From the NCBI GenBank assembly GCA_017881705.1, contig JADGQP010000158.1, positions 1 through 12,983 of the forward strand: a stretch of 12,983 nt of DNA. The letters are read 5' to 3'. Below, one piece after another: positions 1 to 7,062 of this stretch. A program made the translations under genes and the position numbers. The first letter of the stretch is position 1. The number at the start of each line of letters is the position of its first letter. The notes beneath the pieces were generated by a model. The model was not told where the DNA came from and did not search any database. It saw nothing but the letters and a program-made list of their open reading frames with translations. This stretch comes from Christensenellaceae bacterium (GTDB lineage: Bacteria > Bacillota > Clostridia > Christensenellales > Aristaeellaceae).

Positions 1-2
1 CG

Positions 3-497
3 ATCACCATCAACAAGCAGTTGCAGCGTGAGCGCAAGATAGGCGGCGCATATGCTCTTGTAAGCGTCAAAACGGACAACGCAAGCGGTAACAGAACCCT
101 AACAGTTGCCCCTGCTGTAATGGATGTTCTGCGCCATGTAAAGGCCACACAGGCGCAATGGAAGCTTGCCATGGGTAACGAGTGGAATAATGCCATGAAC
201 CTTGTCTTTACAAACGAGTATGGCATACACCTGACAGGAAGCGCGGTATACAAGGCGCTCAAGTCGATTGTAAGCGGCATGGGGTTGGATGCTCTCCGCT
301 TCCATGATCTGCGCCATTCCTTTGCCCTATATGCCCTGCAAAATGGCGACAGTCTGAAAGAGATACAGGAAGCATTGGGGCATACCACGATCACAACCAC
401 AATGAATGTCTACGGTCATATTTCACCGCAAACAAAGCAAGCATCAGCGGAACGAATGGACAGTTTCATAGCGTCTTTACGGAACAAAAACGCATGA
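3..497 (+). CDS. Tyrosine recombinase/phage-type integrase, C-terminal part (5' end outside window)
   Basis: The reading frame is open from the left edge (first whole codon at 3), so the gene begins upstream; 164 residues are visible. They form the C-terminal part of a tyrosine recombinase catalytic domain. The box II arginine lies in FHDLRHSF, the following histidine in ALGHTTITTT, and the nucleophilic tyrosine in NVYGH, about 30 residues before the stop. The box I arginine is not in the window. Family members cut and rejoin DNA through a 3'-phosphotyrosine intermediate, to integrate or excise phages and conjugative elements. The short tail after the tyrosine is normal for clostridial phage-type integrases. 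The DNA is visibly poorer in G+C than the rest (25 G/C of 60 at 181-240, against 42 of 60 at 7441-7500), which fits foreign origin. The gene points toward tRNA-Leu 129 bases downstream, a common integration target. That this is an element edge is inference. Confidence 0.93.
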   Translation: MTINKQLQRERKIGGAYALVSVKTDNASGNRTLTVAPAVMDVLRHVKATQAQWKLAMGNEWNNAMNLVFTNEYGIHLTGSAVYKALKSIVSGMGLDALRFHDLRHSFALYALQNGDSLKEIQEALGHTTITTTMNVYGHISPQTKQASAERMDSFIASLRNKNA

Positions 498-581
498 TTC
501 TATAACTATTTTCGGTTGCTGTTCCGCTTCGTTCTACCCTCCAACTGTAGGAAGAATTGTAGTAACAGGCAATAAATAGGT

Positions 582-620
582 AAAGAAAAAGCCCTGTAAC
601 CATTGCATTACAAGGCTTTT
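582..620 (-). terminator. Rho-independent terminator of the tRNA operon (partly bidirectional)
   Basis: A 13-bp stem (arms 587-599 and 608-620, 8-base loop) follows the tRNA-Leu 3' end by 5 bases. Read on the minus strand it is followed by TTTTTCTTT. The one non-Watson-Crick position is a G-U wobble in the minus-strand RNA but a C-A mismatch in the plus-strand RNA, so it suits the tRNA transcript better. It could also stop integrase transcription from the other side. Confidence 0.85.
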
Positions 621-625
621 CCTAT

Positions 626-713
626 TGGTGCGGGAAACAGGACTTGAACCTGCATGAAGTTAACCCTCACAAGAACCTGAATCTTGCGCGTCTGCCAATT
701 CCGCCATTCCCGC
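626..713 (-). tRNA. tRNA-Leu (anticodon CAG), CCA encoded
   Basis: The acceptor GCGGGAA pairs with TTCCCGC, followed by discriminator A and CCA. The anticodon stem CAAGA/TCTTG holds the loop TTCAGGT, giving anticodon CAG. A long class II variable arm is present, as expected for leucine. It is the last gene of the seven-tRNA operon and the one nearest the integrase, so it is the likely attachment target. Confidence 0.95.
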
Positions 714-728
714 AGAAGGTGGAACACG

Positions 729-813
<85 letters not shown>

Positions 814-839
814 ATATTAGCGACAAACGATAAGGGAAA

Positions 840-915
840 TGGAGCCGGCGAAGGGACTTGAACCCGCAACCTGCTGATTACAAATCAGCTGCTCTGCCAA
901 TTGAGCTACACCGGC
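840..915 (-). tRNA. tRNA-Thr (anticodon TGT), CCA encoded
   Basis: The cloverleaf runs from GCCGGTG to an acceptor end with discriminator T and CCA. The anticodon stem GCTGA/TCAGC holds loop TTTGTAA, anticodon TGT. The T-arm contains GGTTCAAGTCC. It sits between tRNA-Asp and tRNA-Tyr. Confidence 0.95.
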
Positions 916-947
916 AGGATGCCCAACTGCAGGTTAGAAGGGGGAAA

Positions 948-1024
948 TGGCGACCAAGAAGGGGCTCGAACCCTCGACCTCCAGCGTGACAGGCTGGCAT
1001 TCTAACCAACTGAACTACTTGGCC
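948..1024 (-). tRNA. tRNA-Asp (anticodon GTC), CCA encoded
   Basis: The acceptor GGCCAAG pairs with CTTGGTC (one G-U pair), followed by discriminator G and CCA. The anticodon stem CCAGC/GCTGG holds loop CTGTCAC, anticodon GTC. Discriminator G is the usual aspartate identity base. Confidence 0.95.
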
Positions 1025-1031
1025 ACATTAC

Positions 1032-1108
<77 letters not shown>

Positions 1109-1130
1109 AAACCGGTTATTAAGGGGAAAG

Positions 1131-1205
1131 TGGTGACTCCGAGGGGATTCGAACCCCTGTAGCCGCCGTGAAAGGGCGGTGTCTTAACCACTTGACCACG
1201 GAGCC
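1131..1205 (-). tRNA. tRNA-Glu (anticodon TTC), CCA encoded
   Basis: The acceptor GGCTCCG pairs with CGGAGTC (one G-U pair), followed by A and CCA. The anticodon stem CCGCC/GGCGG holds loop CTTTCAC, anticodon TTC. It is the second gene of the operon. Confidence 0.95.
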
Positions 1206-1233
1206 ACGTGTTAGTCACAGGATGGACGTGAAT

Positions 1234-1310
1234 TGGTCGGGGTGAAGGGATTTGAACCCCCGGCCCCATGCTCCCAAAGCACGTGCGCTACCAGGCTGCG
1301 CTACACCCCG
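1234..1310 (-). tRNA. tRNA-Pro (anticodon TGG), CCA encoded
   Basis: The acceptor CGGGGTG pairs with CACCCCG, followed by A and CCA. The loop TTTGGGA gives anticodon TGG. The 5' C at position 1 is typical of proline tRNAs. It is the first gene of the operon, with the promoter -10 box 31 bases upstream. Confidence 0.95.
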
Positions 1311-1341
1311 TTGCTTCAAGCCCATACAGGCGACGAGCAAT

Positions 1342-1370
1342 ATATTACACAAACATGGTTCGCTTGTCAA
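1342..1370 (-). promoter_or_regulatory. Sigma-A type promoter of the tRNA operon
   Basis: On the minus strand a perfect -35 box TTGACA (1365-1370) is separated by exactly 17 bases from -10 box TAATAT (1342-1347). Transcription should start near 1335, about 25 bases before tRNA-Pro. The strength fits a stable-RNA operon. Confidence 0.9.
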
Positions 1371-1427
1371 GGGGTTCGTCAGCAATTCTTTGCCCATATC
1401 GGAGGCGATTCTTGACCAGCGTTTTAG

Positions 1428-1449
1428 GCGCGCGTTTACGGATGCGCGC
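1428..1449 (-). terminator. GC-rich stem-loop after the serine hydrolase gene, possible weak terminator
   Basis: GCGCGC arms (1428-1433 and 1444-1449) flank a 10-base loop just past the hydrolase stop codon. No T-run follows on the minus strand, so termination is doubtful. Read-through into the tRNA promoter region is possible. Confidence 0.3.
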
Positions 1450-1450
1450 T

Positions 1451-2620
1451 TTAACCAACGCGTGAGTATACGATGTTGCGCACCTTGCGCGTAAGCGGCG
1501 TGATACCGGAATCCGTACGCTGTAAAAACACCAGCAAAATCAGGTTCGCTTTTGGGTTCACGGTCATATAGGGGCCTGTCCACCCATCCCAGCCGAACTC
1601 GCCCTCATCGCCCAGCGAGAAGCTCCTGGCGGGCTCCATCAGCACGCGCATCAGGCCTCCGTAGCCATAGCCGTAAAGCGAATCCCAGTTAAGCGCCGCA
1701 AGCTGTTCCGCCGAAAGGTGGTTGTGGCTCAGCCACTGTACCGACCGCGGGGAAAGTACGCGCGTGTTGCCTGCCATGCCGCCGTTAAGCAGCATCCGTG
1801 CGAAACGGAGCATGTCGTCGATGGTGGATACCGCGCCCGCGCCGCCTGCGATATAGTTGGGACGGGTCAGGAAAGCGTTCAGGCCCAGGTGGTTATCCAG
1901 GTAAGGGGAAAGCAACCCGTTTTTATGCTCGTACAACGTGGCAAAACGGTGCAGGTTTTCCTCCGGCACGAAAAACCCGGTGTCCTTCATACCCAGCGGC
2001 TGAAAAAGCGTTTCCGCCATAGTTGCGTCCAGCGGCTGACCGCTTACCGCCTCCACTACTGCGCCCAGCACGTCCGCCGAGGTGCCGTACATCCATTTTT
2101 CTCCGGGTTGAAATGCCAGCGGCACCTGCCCGATTCGGTTGGCCAGGGTAAGGGTATCGGGCTGGAGACCCGCCTCTTCCTGCGCGGAAACGTCCGCGAA
2201 CAGGCGCGCCATGGTGCGCTCCGCGGGGGTGGCATCGCCCGGGTAACACAGGCCCGAGGTCATGCTGAATAAATCGCGTACCTGTATGGAGCGTTTCACC
2301 GGCTCCGTTTCGTCGTCACTCAGCGCGACGCGCTGGTTTTGGAAACCCTCCAGATAATCGCTCACCGGCGCCAGCAGGTCCAGCTCGCCGCGCTCCACAA
2401 GCGTCATCGCGGCGGCGGCGGTCATGGGTTTGGTAAGGGAATACAGGCGAAAAATCGTGTCGCGGCAGGCGGGCACGTTCTTGCCCAAGTCGGCGTAACC
2501 GCTGGCGTGAAAAAACGCTTCTTTCCCGTTATGCCATACAAGCGTAAGCGCGCAGGGCGTTTCGCCGCGGGCTGTCGCTTCGTCCATCGTCTGGGTAAGA
2601 TATTTACGCATTCGTTTCAT
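1451..2620 (-). CDS. Beta-lactamase-related serine hydrolase (class C/PF00144 type)
   Basis: Predicted 389-aa serine hydrolase of the class C beta-lactamase/penicillin-binding-protein-like family, whose members include esterases, D-amino-acid peptidases and true beta-lactamases. Counting from the GTG codon at 2623, the SxxK motif SLTK is at 62-65 (nucleophile S62, general base K65). The second motif is YGTS near 179, where AmpC-type enzymes have YxN. The third is a GWDGWTG stretch near the C-terminus in place of KTG or HxG. The N-terminus has no signal peptide or membrane segment, so the protein is probably cytoplasmic, unlike secreted beta-lactamases. I chose ATG at 2620 rather than GTG at 2623 because GGAGG (2630-2634) is 9 bases away. 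It has its own strong promoter at 2654-2682 and is divergent from the SNF2 gene. The substrate cannot be predicted, and there is no basis to call it a resistance gene. Confidence 0.9.
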   Translation of the reverse strand: MKRMRKYLTQTMDEATARGETPCALTLVWHNGKEAFFHASGYADLGKNVPACRDTIFRLYSLTKPMTAAAAMTLVERGELDLLAPVSDYLEGFQNQRVALSDDETEPVKRSIQVRDLFSMTSGLCYPGDATPAERTMARLFADVSAQEEAGLQPDTLTLANRIGQVPLAFQPGEKWMYGTSADVLGAVVEAVSGQPLDATMAETLFQPLGMKDTGFFVPEENLHRFATLYEHKNGLLSPYLDNHLGLNAFLTRPNYIAGGAGAVSTIDDMLRFARMLLNGGMAGNTRVLSPRSVQWLSHNHLSAEQLAALNWDSLYGYGYGGLMRVLMEPARSFSLGDEGEFGWDGWTGPYMTVNPKANLILLVFLQRTDSGITPLTRKVRNIVYSRVG

Positions 2621-2653
2621 CACCTATCGCCTCCAAGGGGATTTGGTGGCTGC

Positions 2654-2682
2654 ATCATAGCATGAAAACGTAGAAAAGTCAA
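2654..2682 (-). promoter_or_regulatory. Sigma-A type promoter of the serine hydrolase gene
   Basis: The minus strand reads TTGACT (2677-2682), 17 bases, then TATGAT (2654-2659), each one mismatch from consensus. The start would fall near 2647, giving a leader of about 25 bases that carries the GGAGG site. Confidence 0.85.
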
Positions 2683-2710
2683 CGCTTACCGCCTTTTACC
2701 ACGCCTTTTT

Positions 2711-2727
2711 GCGGAATGCTTTTCCGC
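2711..2727. repeat. Perfect 6-bp inverted repeat in the SNF2 leader region
   Basis: GCGGAA and TTCCGC flank a 5-base spacer, about 80 bases before the SNF2 start and just past the divergent hydrolase promoter. No T-run follows on either strand, so it is not a typical terminator. An operator role is possible but unsupported. I found no convincing plus-strand promoter for the SNF2 gene between 2624 and 2807. Confidence 0.4.
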
Positions 2728-2807
2728 CGCGCAACGATGTTTTTGCATGGAAGGAGGTTTACCCTTGGAGGGCGAATAAATACTGGATAAGGATAGAGGA
2801 GGTACCC

Positions 2808-5800
2808 ATGCCCCAGGAAGCGATGACCAAGCTTGAAACATCCGCCACGGAGGGCGAGGATATTTTCCGTCGCGGAAGTGTAACGCATATCAAGCAGGAT
2901 CAGCAGGCGCTGACCCTGCGCGTCGGCACGACCCCGGAGCACACGGTTACGCTGCGCGCGGACGGCACAGCCGAGTGCACTTGCGGAGCTGTCGGCGATA
3001 ACGGCTGTGCACACCTCGTGGCTGCCACCCTCAAGGCGGAGGAAGACGGCACGCTTCGCATGCTTCGCAAGGAACAGGAACTGGCGCTGGGGCAGGAGAT
3101 GCTGCTGGCGCTCAGCCGCTCTTTGCCCGGCGGGGAAAGCGTGAGGATCGCCGTAACCCTTCGTTTGCTGGAGGATGGGCGCGCAGGGCTGGGGCTGCAG
3201 ATCGGCCAGGATAGAATGTACGCCGTTAAGGACATTGCGGAACTGCTTACCTGTTATTCGCGCGGGCAAACGCTGGAATTAACCTCCAAGTTTGTTTACC
3301 GGCCCGCGAATATGCGCTTTTCCAAAGACGATGAGGCGCTGCTGGCCATGTTGATGAGCCATATCCCGCTTCGGGAGGAAACGCCTGCCGAACCCAAGGA
3401 AGAGCCGGAAACGGCGGAAGGCGAGCAAACCGCTGCCCGCCCGCTTAGCGAAGGGCGTTTCGCGGTGCTGAACGGGGCGTTTTTACAAAGCGTGCTGCGC
3501 TTTTTGGAGAACCGGCCGTTTCTTCTGCTGGTTGGGGATCGCCGCCTGCCGCAGTCGGCCGTGCGCACGGTAGAGCTTCCGTTGTGCTTTTCCGTTTCAC
3601 TGGAAGGCGACGCGATTTTCGTACGCATCGAAGGTGCGGACGATATGCGGCTGATCGCTCCTGACGGCAGGTATGTGTTTTTCGACGGCCGCGTGGCTCG
3701 GCTGCACGGCCCCCAGGCGCGTGTGTGCAGGCTGTTGGCATCGCGCGGGCGTGCTTTCCGCTTTGAGGCGGACAACACCGAGGATACGCTTTCCGCGCTG
3801 CTTCCGGCTCTGTCCACGGTAGGCACGGTTTTGCCGTCGCCGGGGCTTAACCGCAGGCTCGTCAACCAACCGCTGAAAGCCAAGGTATTTCTGGATATTG
3901 TGGACAGCGACGTGGAAGCGCGTGTGGAACTGCATTATGGCGACCGGATGCTGCGCTTGTTTCAACCCAAGCCGGAACCGGAAGGCACGCCGGAGATGGA
4001 AGAAAGCGCAAACGCCCAGCCAGGGCTGCTTTTGCGAAACGGGCGCGCCGAAACCGAACTGTTGGATTATTTTTCCGATGCCGGCTTTGTGGTGCGGGAT
4101 GGGCGCATTGTACTGCACCGCGCCAAGGATATCCTCGCCTTTTGTACGCAGGGCGTAGCGGAACTGGGGAAGCTGGCCGAGGTGTATGTAAGCGAATCGT
4201 TCCGTAAGATGAAGCCGCGGCGCTTCAACGCCCGTGCGTCGTTCCGCATGCGCGGCGGCCGGCTGGTGTTTTCTCTGCTGGAAGAAAGCGGAGAGGTTAC
4301 TGAGTTAGTACCCATTTTGCAGGCGGTGCGCGAACGCCAGCAATACGTGCGGCTGAAAACCGGCGAGTTTCTGGACCTGCGGGATATGGCGGCGCTCGCG
4401 CCCGTGGCGCAGGAGCTGTTGGATGCCGCAGCGTTAGATGATCCGCAGGCGGGGCCGGATGCGCGGGAACTGAACTTCGGCGCATACCGTTCGGCTTATA
4501 TGGTAAGTATGCTGCGCCTGGCCGGCGGGGAGGTGGAAACTTCCAAGGAGGTGGAGCACGCTTCCCGGTCGTTGGCCGAGCGCGCCGAAGAGGCGGAAAC
4601 CTTTATTCCGCCTAAACTCCTACGCAAACTCGCGCCCTATCAAAAGCGCGGCACGGGTTGGATCCTGTCGCTGTACGAGGCGCGTATGGGCGGCATCCTT
4701 GCCGATGAGATGGGCCTGGGCAAGACCGTGCAGGTCATCGCCGCGCTGTCCGCCGCCAAGAAAAAGAACGGGCCGATGATGAGCGTAATCGTCACCCCCA
4801 CGTCGCTGGTGTACCATTGGCTGGCGGAATTCAAGCGCTTTGACGATAACCTCACCGTGCGCATCATCACTGGTGTACGCGAGGAACGCCGCCGGCAGAT
4901 TGAAGAAGCTAAAGCCGACCCGTCTGTGGATGTACTTTTAACCAGCTATCCGCTGCTAAGGCGGGATATCGAAAACTTTCGGGACTTTCCGCTTCGCTTC
5001 GCGGTTCTGGATGAGGCGCAGTTTGTGAAAAACGCGCAGTCCGTGGGCGCGGCTGCTGCCAAGGAGCTTAACGCCCAGGTGCGGGTGGCGCTAACCGGTA
5101 CTCCCATGGAAAACCATACGGGCGAACTGTGGAGCATCTTCGATTTTGTTTTGCCTGGGTACCTGGGCACGCAGACGTCCTTCCTGCGCCGCTACGGCGG
5201 AAGCGAACGCGCCGAGGAATTGCAGGAGCGGATTCGTCCGTTTTTAATGCGCAGGCTCAAGCAGGAGGTTCTGGCCGATCTGCCCGCCAAGCGGGAGCAG
5301 AGCCTGTACGCAGCCATGACCCCCGAGCAGGAAGCCGTGTACGACCAACTGCTGGGCACCCTGCGCTCGCACGTGGGCGAGGCATTGGCCAATGGCTCGC
5401 TGCCGCGCGCACGGATGCAGGTACTGAGTATACTGCTTAAACTTCGCCAGGTATGTTGCCACCCCAGGCTTTTCCTGCCCGATTACGAAGGCACAAGCGG
5501 CAAACTGGAGTTGCTGGTGCAAACGGTGCAGCAGGCAGTGGCCGGTAAACGGCGAATGTTGATTTTCTCGCAGTTCGTGGAAATGCTGCAGATCATCCGC
5601 AAACGGCTTTCGCGTGAGGGTGTGCGCTCCCTGTATTTGGACGGTTCCACCAAACCGGAAATGCGCCAGGAGCTTTGCGACCGTTTCAACGGCGGCGAAG
5701 GCCAGGTGTTCCTCATCAGCCTGAAGGCGGGCGGCACAGGCCTGAACCTGACCGGCGCGGACCTGGTAATTCATTATGACCCATGGTGGAACCCCGCCGT

Positions 5801-6005
5801 GGAGGATCAGGCGACCGACCGCGCCCACCGCATCGGGCAAACGAAGGATGTGGACGTGCTGCGCCTGATCGCACAGGGAACCATCGAGGAAAAAGTGACC
5901 GACCTGGGTAAGCGCAAACGCGCGATTTTTGACCGCGTGATTCTGGCGGGGGAAAGCGCGCTGGAAAGCCTTACGGAAGAAGATATCCGCCACCTGTTCT
6001 TTTAA
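2808..6005 (+). CDS. SWIM zinc finger and SNF2-type DEAD/H ATPase (DNA translocase/helicase)
   Basis: Predicted 1065-aa bacterial SNF2 protein, expected to move along duplex DNA using ATP. The N-terminus carries a SWIM zinc finger, CxC(x7)CxH, with C57, C59, C67 and H69. A long middle region (about 120-590) fits the SNF2-associated domain seen in Firmicutes. The helicase core follows: motif I ADEMGLGKT with K639, motif II DEAQ at 735-738 (Q where many have H), motif III LTGTPMEN, a KLRQVCCHP stretch, then SLKAGGTGLNLT and a motif VI ending RAHRIGQ with the arginine finger at about R1008. The frame is open upstream to 2709, but ATG 2808 is preceded by AGGAGG (2797-2802) at 5 bases, so I start there. 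The SRAP gene begins 26 bases after the stop, suggesting one transcript. A role in DNA repair or replication-block handling is inference. The family (sometimes called HepA/RapA-like) is distinct from RapA itself. Confidence 0.95.
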   Translation: MPQEAMTKLETSATEGEDIFRRGSVTHIKQDQQALTLRVGTTPEHTVTLRADGTAECTCGAVGDNGCAHLVAATLKAEEDGTLRMLRKEQELALGQEMLLALSRSLPGGESVRIAVTLRLLEDGRAGLGLQIGQDRMYAVKDIAELLTCYSRGQTLELTSKFVYRPANMRFSKDDEALLAMLMSHIPLREETPAEPKEEPETAEGEQTAARPLSEGRFAVLNGAFLQSVLRFLENRPFLLLVGDRRLPQSAVRTVELPLCFSVSLEGDAIFVRIEGADDMRLIAPDGRYVFFDGRVARLHGPQARVCRLLASRGRAFRFEADNTEDTLSALLPALSTVGTVLPSPGLNRRLVNQPLKAKVFLDIVDSDVEARVELHYGDRMLRLFQPKPEPEGTPEMEESANAQPGLLLRNGRAETELLDYFSDAGFVVRDGRIVLHRAKDILAFCTQGVAELGKLAEVYVSESFRKMKPRRFNARASFRMRGGRLVFSLLEESGEVTELVPILQAVRERQQYVRLKTGEFLDLRDMAALAPVAQELLDAAALDDPQAGPDARELNFGAYRSAYMVSMLRLAGGEVETSKEVEHASRSLAERAEEAETFIPPKLLRKLAPYQKRGTGWILSLYEARMGGILADEMGLGKTVQVIAALSAAKKKNGPMMSVIVTPTSLVYHWLAEFKRFDDNLTVRIITGVREERRRQIEEAKADPSVDVLLTSYPLLRRDIENFRDFPLRFAVLDEAQFVKNAQSVGAAAAKELNAQVRVALTGTPMENHTGELWSIFDFVLPGYLGTQTSFLRRYGGSERAEELQERIRPFLMRRLKQEVLADLPAKREQSLYAAMTPEQEAVYDQLLGTLRSHVGEALANGSLPRARMQVLSILLKLRQVCCHPRLFLPDYEGTSGKLELLVQTVQQAVAGKRRMLIFSQFVEMLQIIRKRLSREGVRSLYLDGSTKPEMRQELCDRFNGGEGQVFLISLKAGGTGLNLTGADLVIHYDPWWNPAVEDQATDRAHRIGQTKDVDVLRLIAQGTIEEKVTDLGKRKRAIFDRVILAGESALESLTEEDIRHLFF

Positions 6006-6031
6006 ACGCTGCCGGATGGGAGGGCAACGCG

Positions 6032-6694
6032 ATGTGCGGAAGGTATTACATCGACACGGAAGAAGAAAACGTGAAAACCCGGGCGATTCTGGCCGAGCTG
6101 GAAAAACGCCGCCTGCCCATGAGCGATCAGGTGCGGGGCGGGGAGATTTTTCCTTCGCAGGTCGCGCCTGTGATTCTGCGGGAAGAGGGGCTGGGCGTAA
6201 CCGTGCGGCCCATGAAATGGGGCTTTCCCCGCGTGGGCGGAGGCGGGCTGGTTATCAACAGCCGCAGCGAGAAGGCCGACGTTACCCCCATGTTCCAGCG
6301 CGCCGTACGGGAGCGCCGCTGCCTGGTGCCCGCCAGCTGGTTTTTTGAGTGGCGGAGGACCGACGGGCGTAAAACGAAAGATAAATTCGCTTTCCTGCTA
6401 AAAGAAACGCGCGAAAACGAGCTGATGTACCTGGCGGGCGTCTATGGGCAGTTTCTGGGCGGGTATGAGGGCGGCGGTTACGACGGCTTCGCCGTTTTAA
6501 CCCGCGAGGCAGACGGGCAAATGAGCCCCTACCACGACCGTATGCCCGTGATTCTGCGGGATGAGGAACTGAAAAAGGCATGGCTTAACGCGGATGTACC
6601 GTTTATAACGCTGCGCGGCGGGTTTGAGCCGCCTGCGCTGTTTGCGCGTTCCGTAGCGCCGGACCCGCCGCGCGCGGCGGCCGCGAACGCCTGA
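6032..6694 (+). CDS. SRAP family abasic-site DNA-protein crosslink protein (YedK/HMCES type)
   Basis: Predicted 220-aa SOS response-associated peptidase (SRAP) protein. Family members YedK and HMCES form a thiazolidine crosslink between Cys2 and abasic sites in single-stranded DNA, shielding them from cleavage. The protein starts MCGRYY, so Cys2 becomes the N-terminus after methionine removal. The other active-site residues are in place: N76 in NSRSEK, E106 in WFFEW and H168 in SPYHDRMPVIL. Length matches the family. ATG 6032 has GGGAGGG 7 bases upstream. It lies 26 bases after the SNF2 gene on the same strand, so the two may be cotranscribed, which puts an abasic-site protector beside a DNA translocase. 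I see no terminator before the next promoter at 6748. The last 20 or so residues are Ala/Pro/Arg-rich and probably disordered. Confidence 0.96.
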   Translation: MCGRYYIDTEEENVKTRAILAELEKRRLPMSDQVRGGEIFPSQVAPVILREEGLGVTVRPMKWGFPRVGGGGLVINSRSEKADVTPMFQRAVRERRCLVPASWFFEWRRTDGRKTKDKFAFLLKETRENELMYLAGVYGQFLGGYEGGGYDGFAVLTREADGQMSPYHDRMPVILRDEELKKAWLNADVPFITLRGGFEPPALFARSVAPDPPRAAAANA

Positions 6695-6696
6695 AA

Positions 6697-6753
6697 ACGT
6701 GCGCGGTTTGCATACGCTTCCAACACGTGCGGTCTGTAAACAGACGCTTGCCA
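6697..6753 (+). repeat. Imperfect tandem repeat of about 28 bp with an embedded palindrome at the serS promoter
   Basis: Two imperfect copies begin ACGTGCG at 6697 and 6725, and each ends with CGCTT followed by CCAA or GCCAA. The second copy includes the inverted repeat GTCTGT-AA-ACAGAC (6732-6745), which ends two bases before the -35 box. Its position suggests a possible protein-binding site, but the role is unknown. It also covers the stretch right after the SRAP stop. Confidence 0.45.
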
Positions 6754-6776
6754 AAAATGGGCACGGCGCGTATAAT
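6748..6776 (+). promoter_or_regulatory. Sigma-A type promoter of the T-box/serS unit
   Basis: -35 TTGCCA (6748-6753) and perfect -10 TATAAT (6771-6776) are 17 bases apart. Transcription should start near 6783, at the 5' end of the T-box leader. Confidence 0.9.
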
Positions 6777-6783
6777 ACAGTCA

Positions 6784-7024
6784 CAGCCATGACCGCGGCA
6801 TGGATTGCGACGCTATTTTACAGAGAGCGGGCGTTTGGTGCAAGCCCGTAAAAGCACGCTTTCCTTTCCACCGCGAGAGCCTCCGGCGAGGAGCCGGACG
6901 GGCGCGCCCGATACAGCGTGTGAAAGTGAAGCGCGATAAGGCGCTTAAGCCGGGTGGCACCGCGGAGCAACGCACCCTCCGTCCCCGTGATGGCGAAAGC
7001 CGTCGGCGGGGGCGTTTCTATTTT
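6784..7024 (+). ncRNA. T-box riboswitch leader of serS (senses uncharged tRNA-Ser)
   Basis: A tRNA-sensing leader of the T-box class lies between promoter and serS. Stem I shows AGAGAG (6822-6827), then CGGGC/GCCCG closing the apical GTTTGGTGCA loop. TTTTAC/GTAAAA and GCG/CGC helices below it enclose an internal loop whose 3' side reads AGC then A (6853-6856). AGC is a serine codon followed by a purine, so it is my preferred specifier; UCC triplets at 6862-6864 and 6867-6869 are alternatives. TCCGGC/GCCGGA and CGGGC/GCCCG hairpins follow, then stem III AAGCGC/GCGCTT (6929-6946). The T-box GGGTGGCACCGCGG (6952-6965) has UGGC, which can pair with GCCA, the 3' end of tRNA-Ser (discriminator G). 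Uncharged tRNA-Ser should stabilise the antiterminator and turn serS on; otherwise the hairpin at 6980-7024 stops transcription. Confidence 0.95.
6980..7024 (+). terminator. Regulated terminator of the T-box leader
   Basis: An outer 8-bp stem (CGTCCCCG with CGGGGGCG) and an inner TGGC/GCCG stem capped by GAAA are followed by TTTCTATTTT. It overlaps the CACCC segment that would pair with the T-box GGGTG in the antiterminator, so the two structures exclude each other. Confidence 0.9.
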
Positions 7025-7062
7025 CCGAAAACAGAGGAAATCGATTGGAGGAGGCAACGACA

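Noticed and set aside
1215..1583. Open frames across the tRNA-Pro/Glu region on both strands
   Set aside because: They lie over tRNA genes and the end of the hydrolase gene; no ribosome binding site or recognisable protein.
1451..2620. Calling the serine hydrolase an antibiotic resistance beta-lactamase
   Set aside because: Only the general fold and SxxK are supported; the second and third motifs differ and no export signal exists.
2711..2727. Inverted repeat as a terminator
   Set aside because: No T-run follows on either strand and no transcript would need ending there.
2709..2807. SNF2 start at the upstream TTG
   Set aside because: No ribosome binding site at 2709, and ATG 2808 has an AGGAGG at ideal distance. 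The extra 33 residues do not look like a domain.
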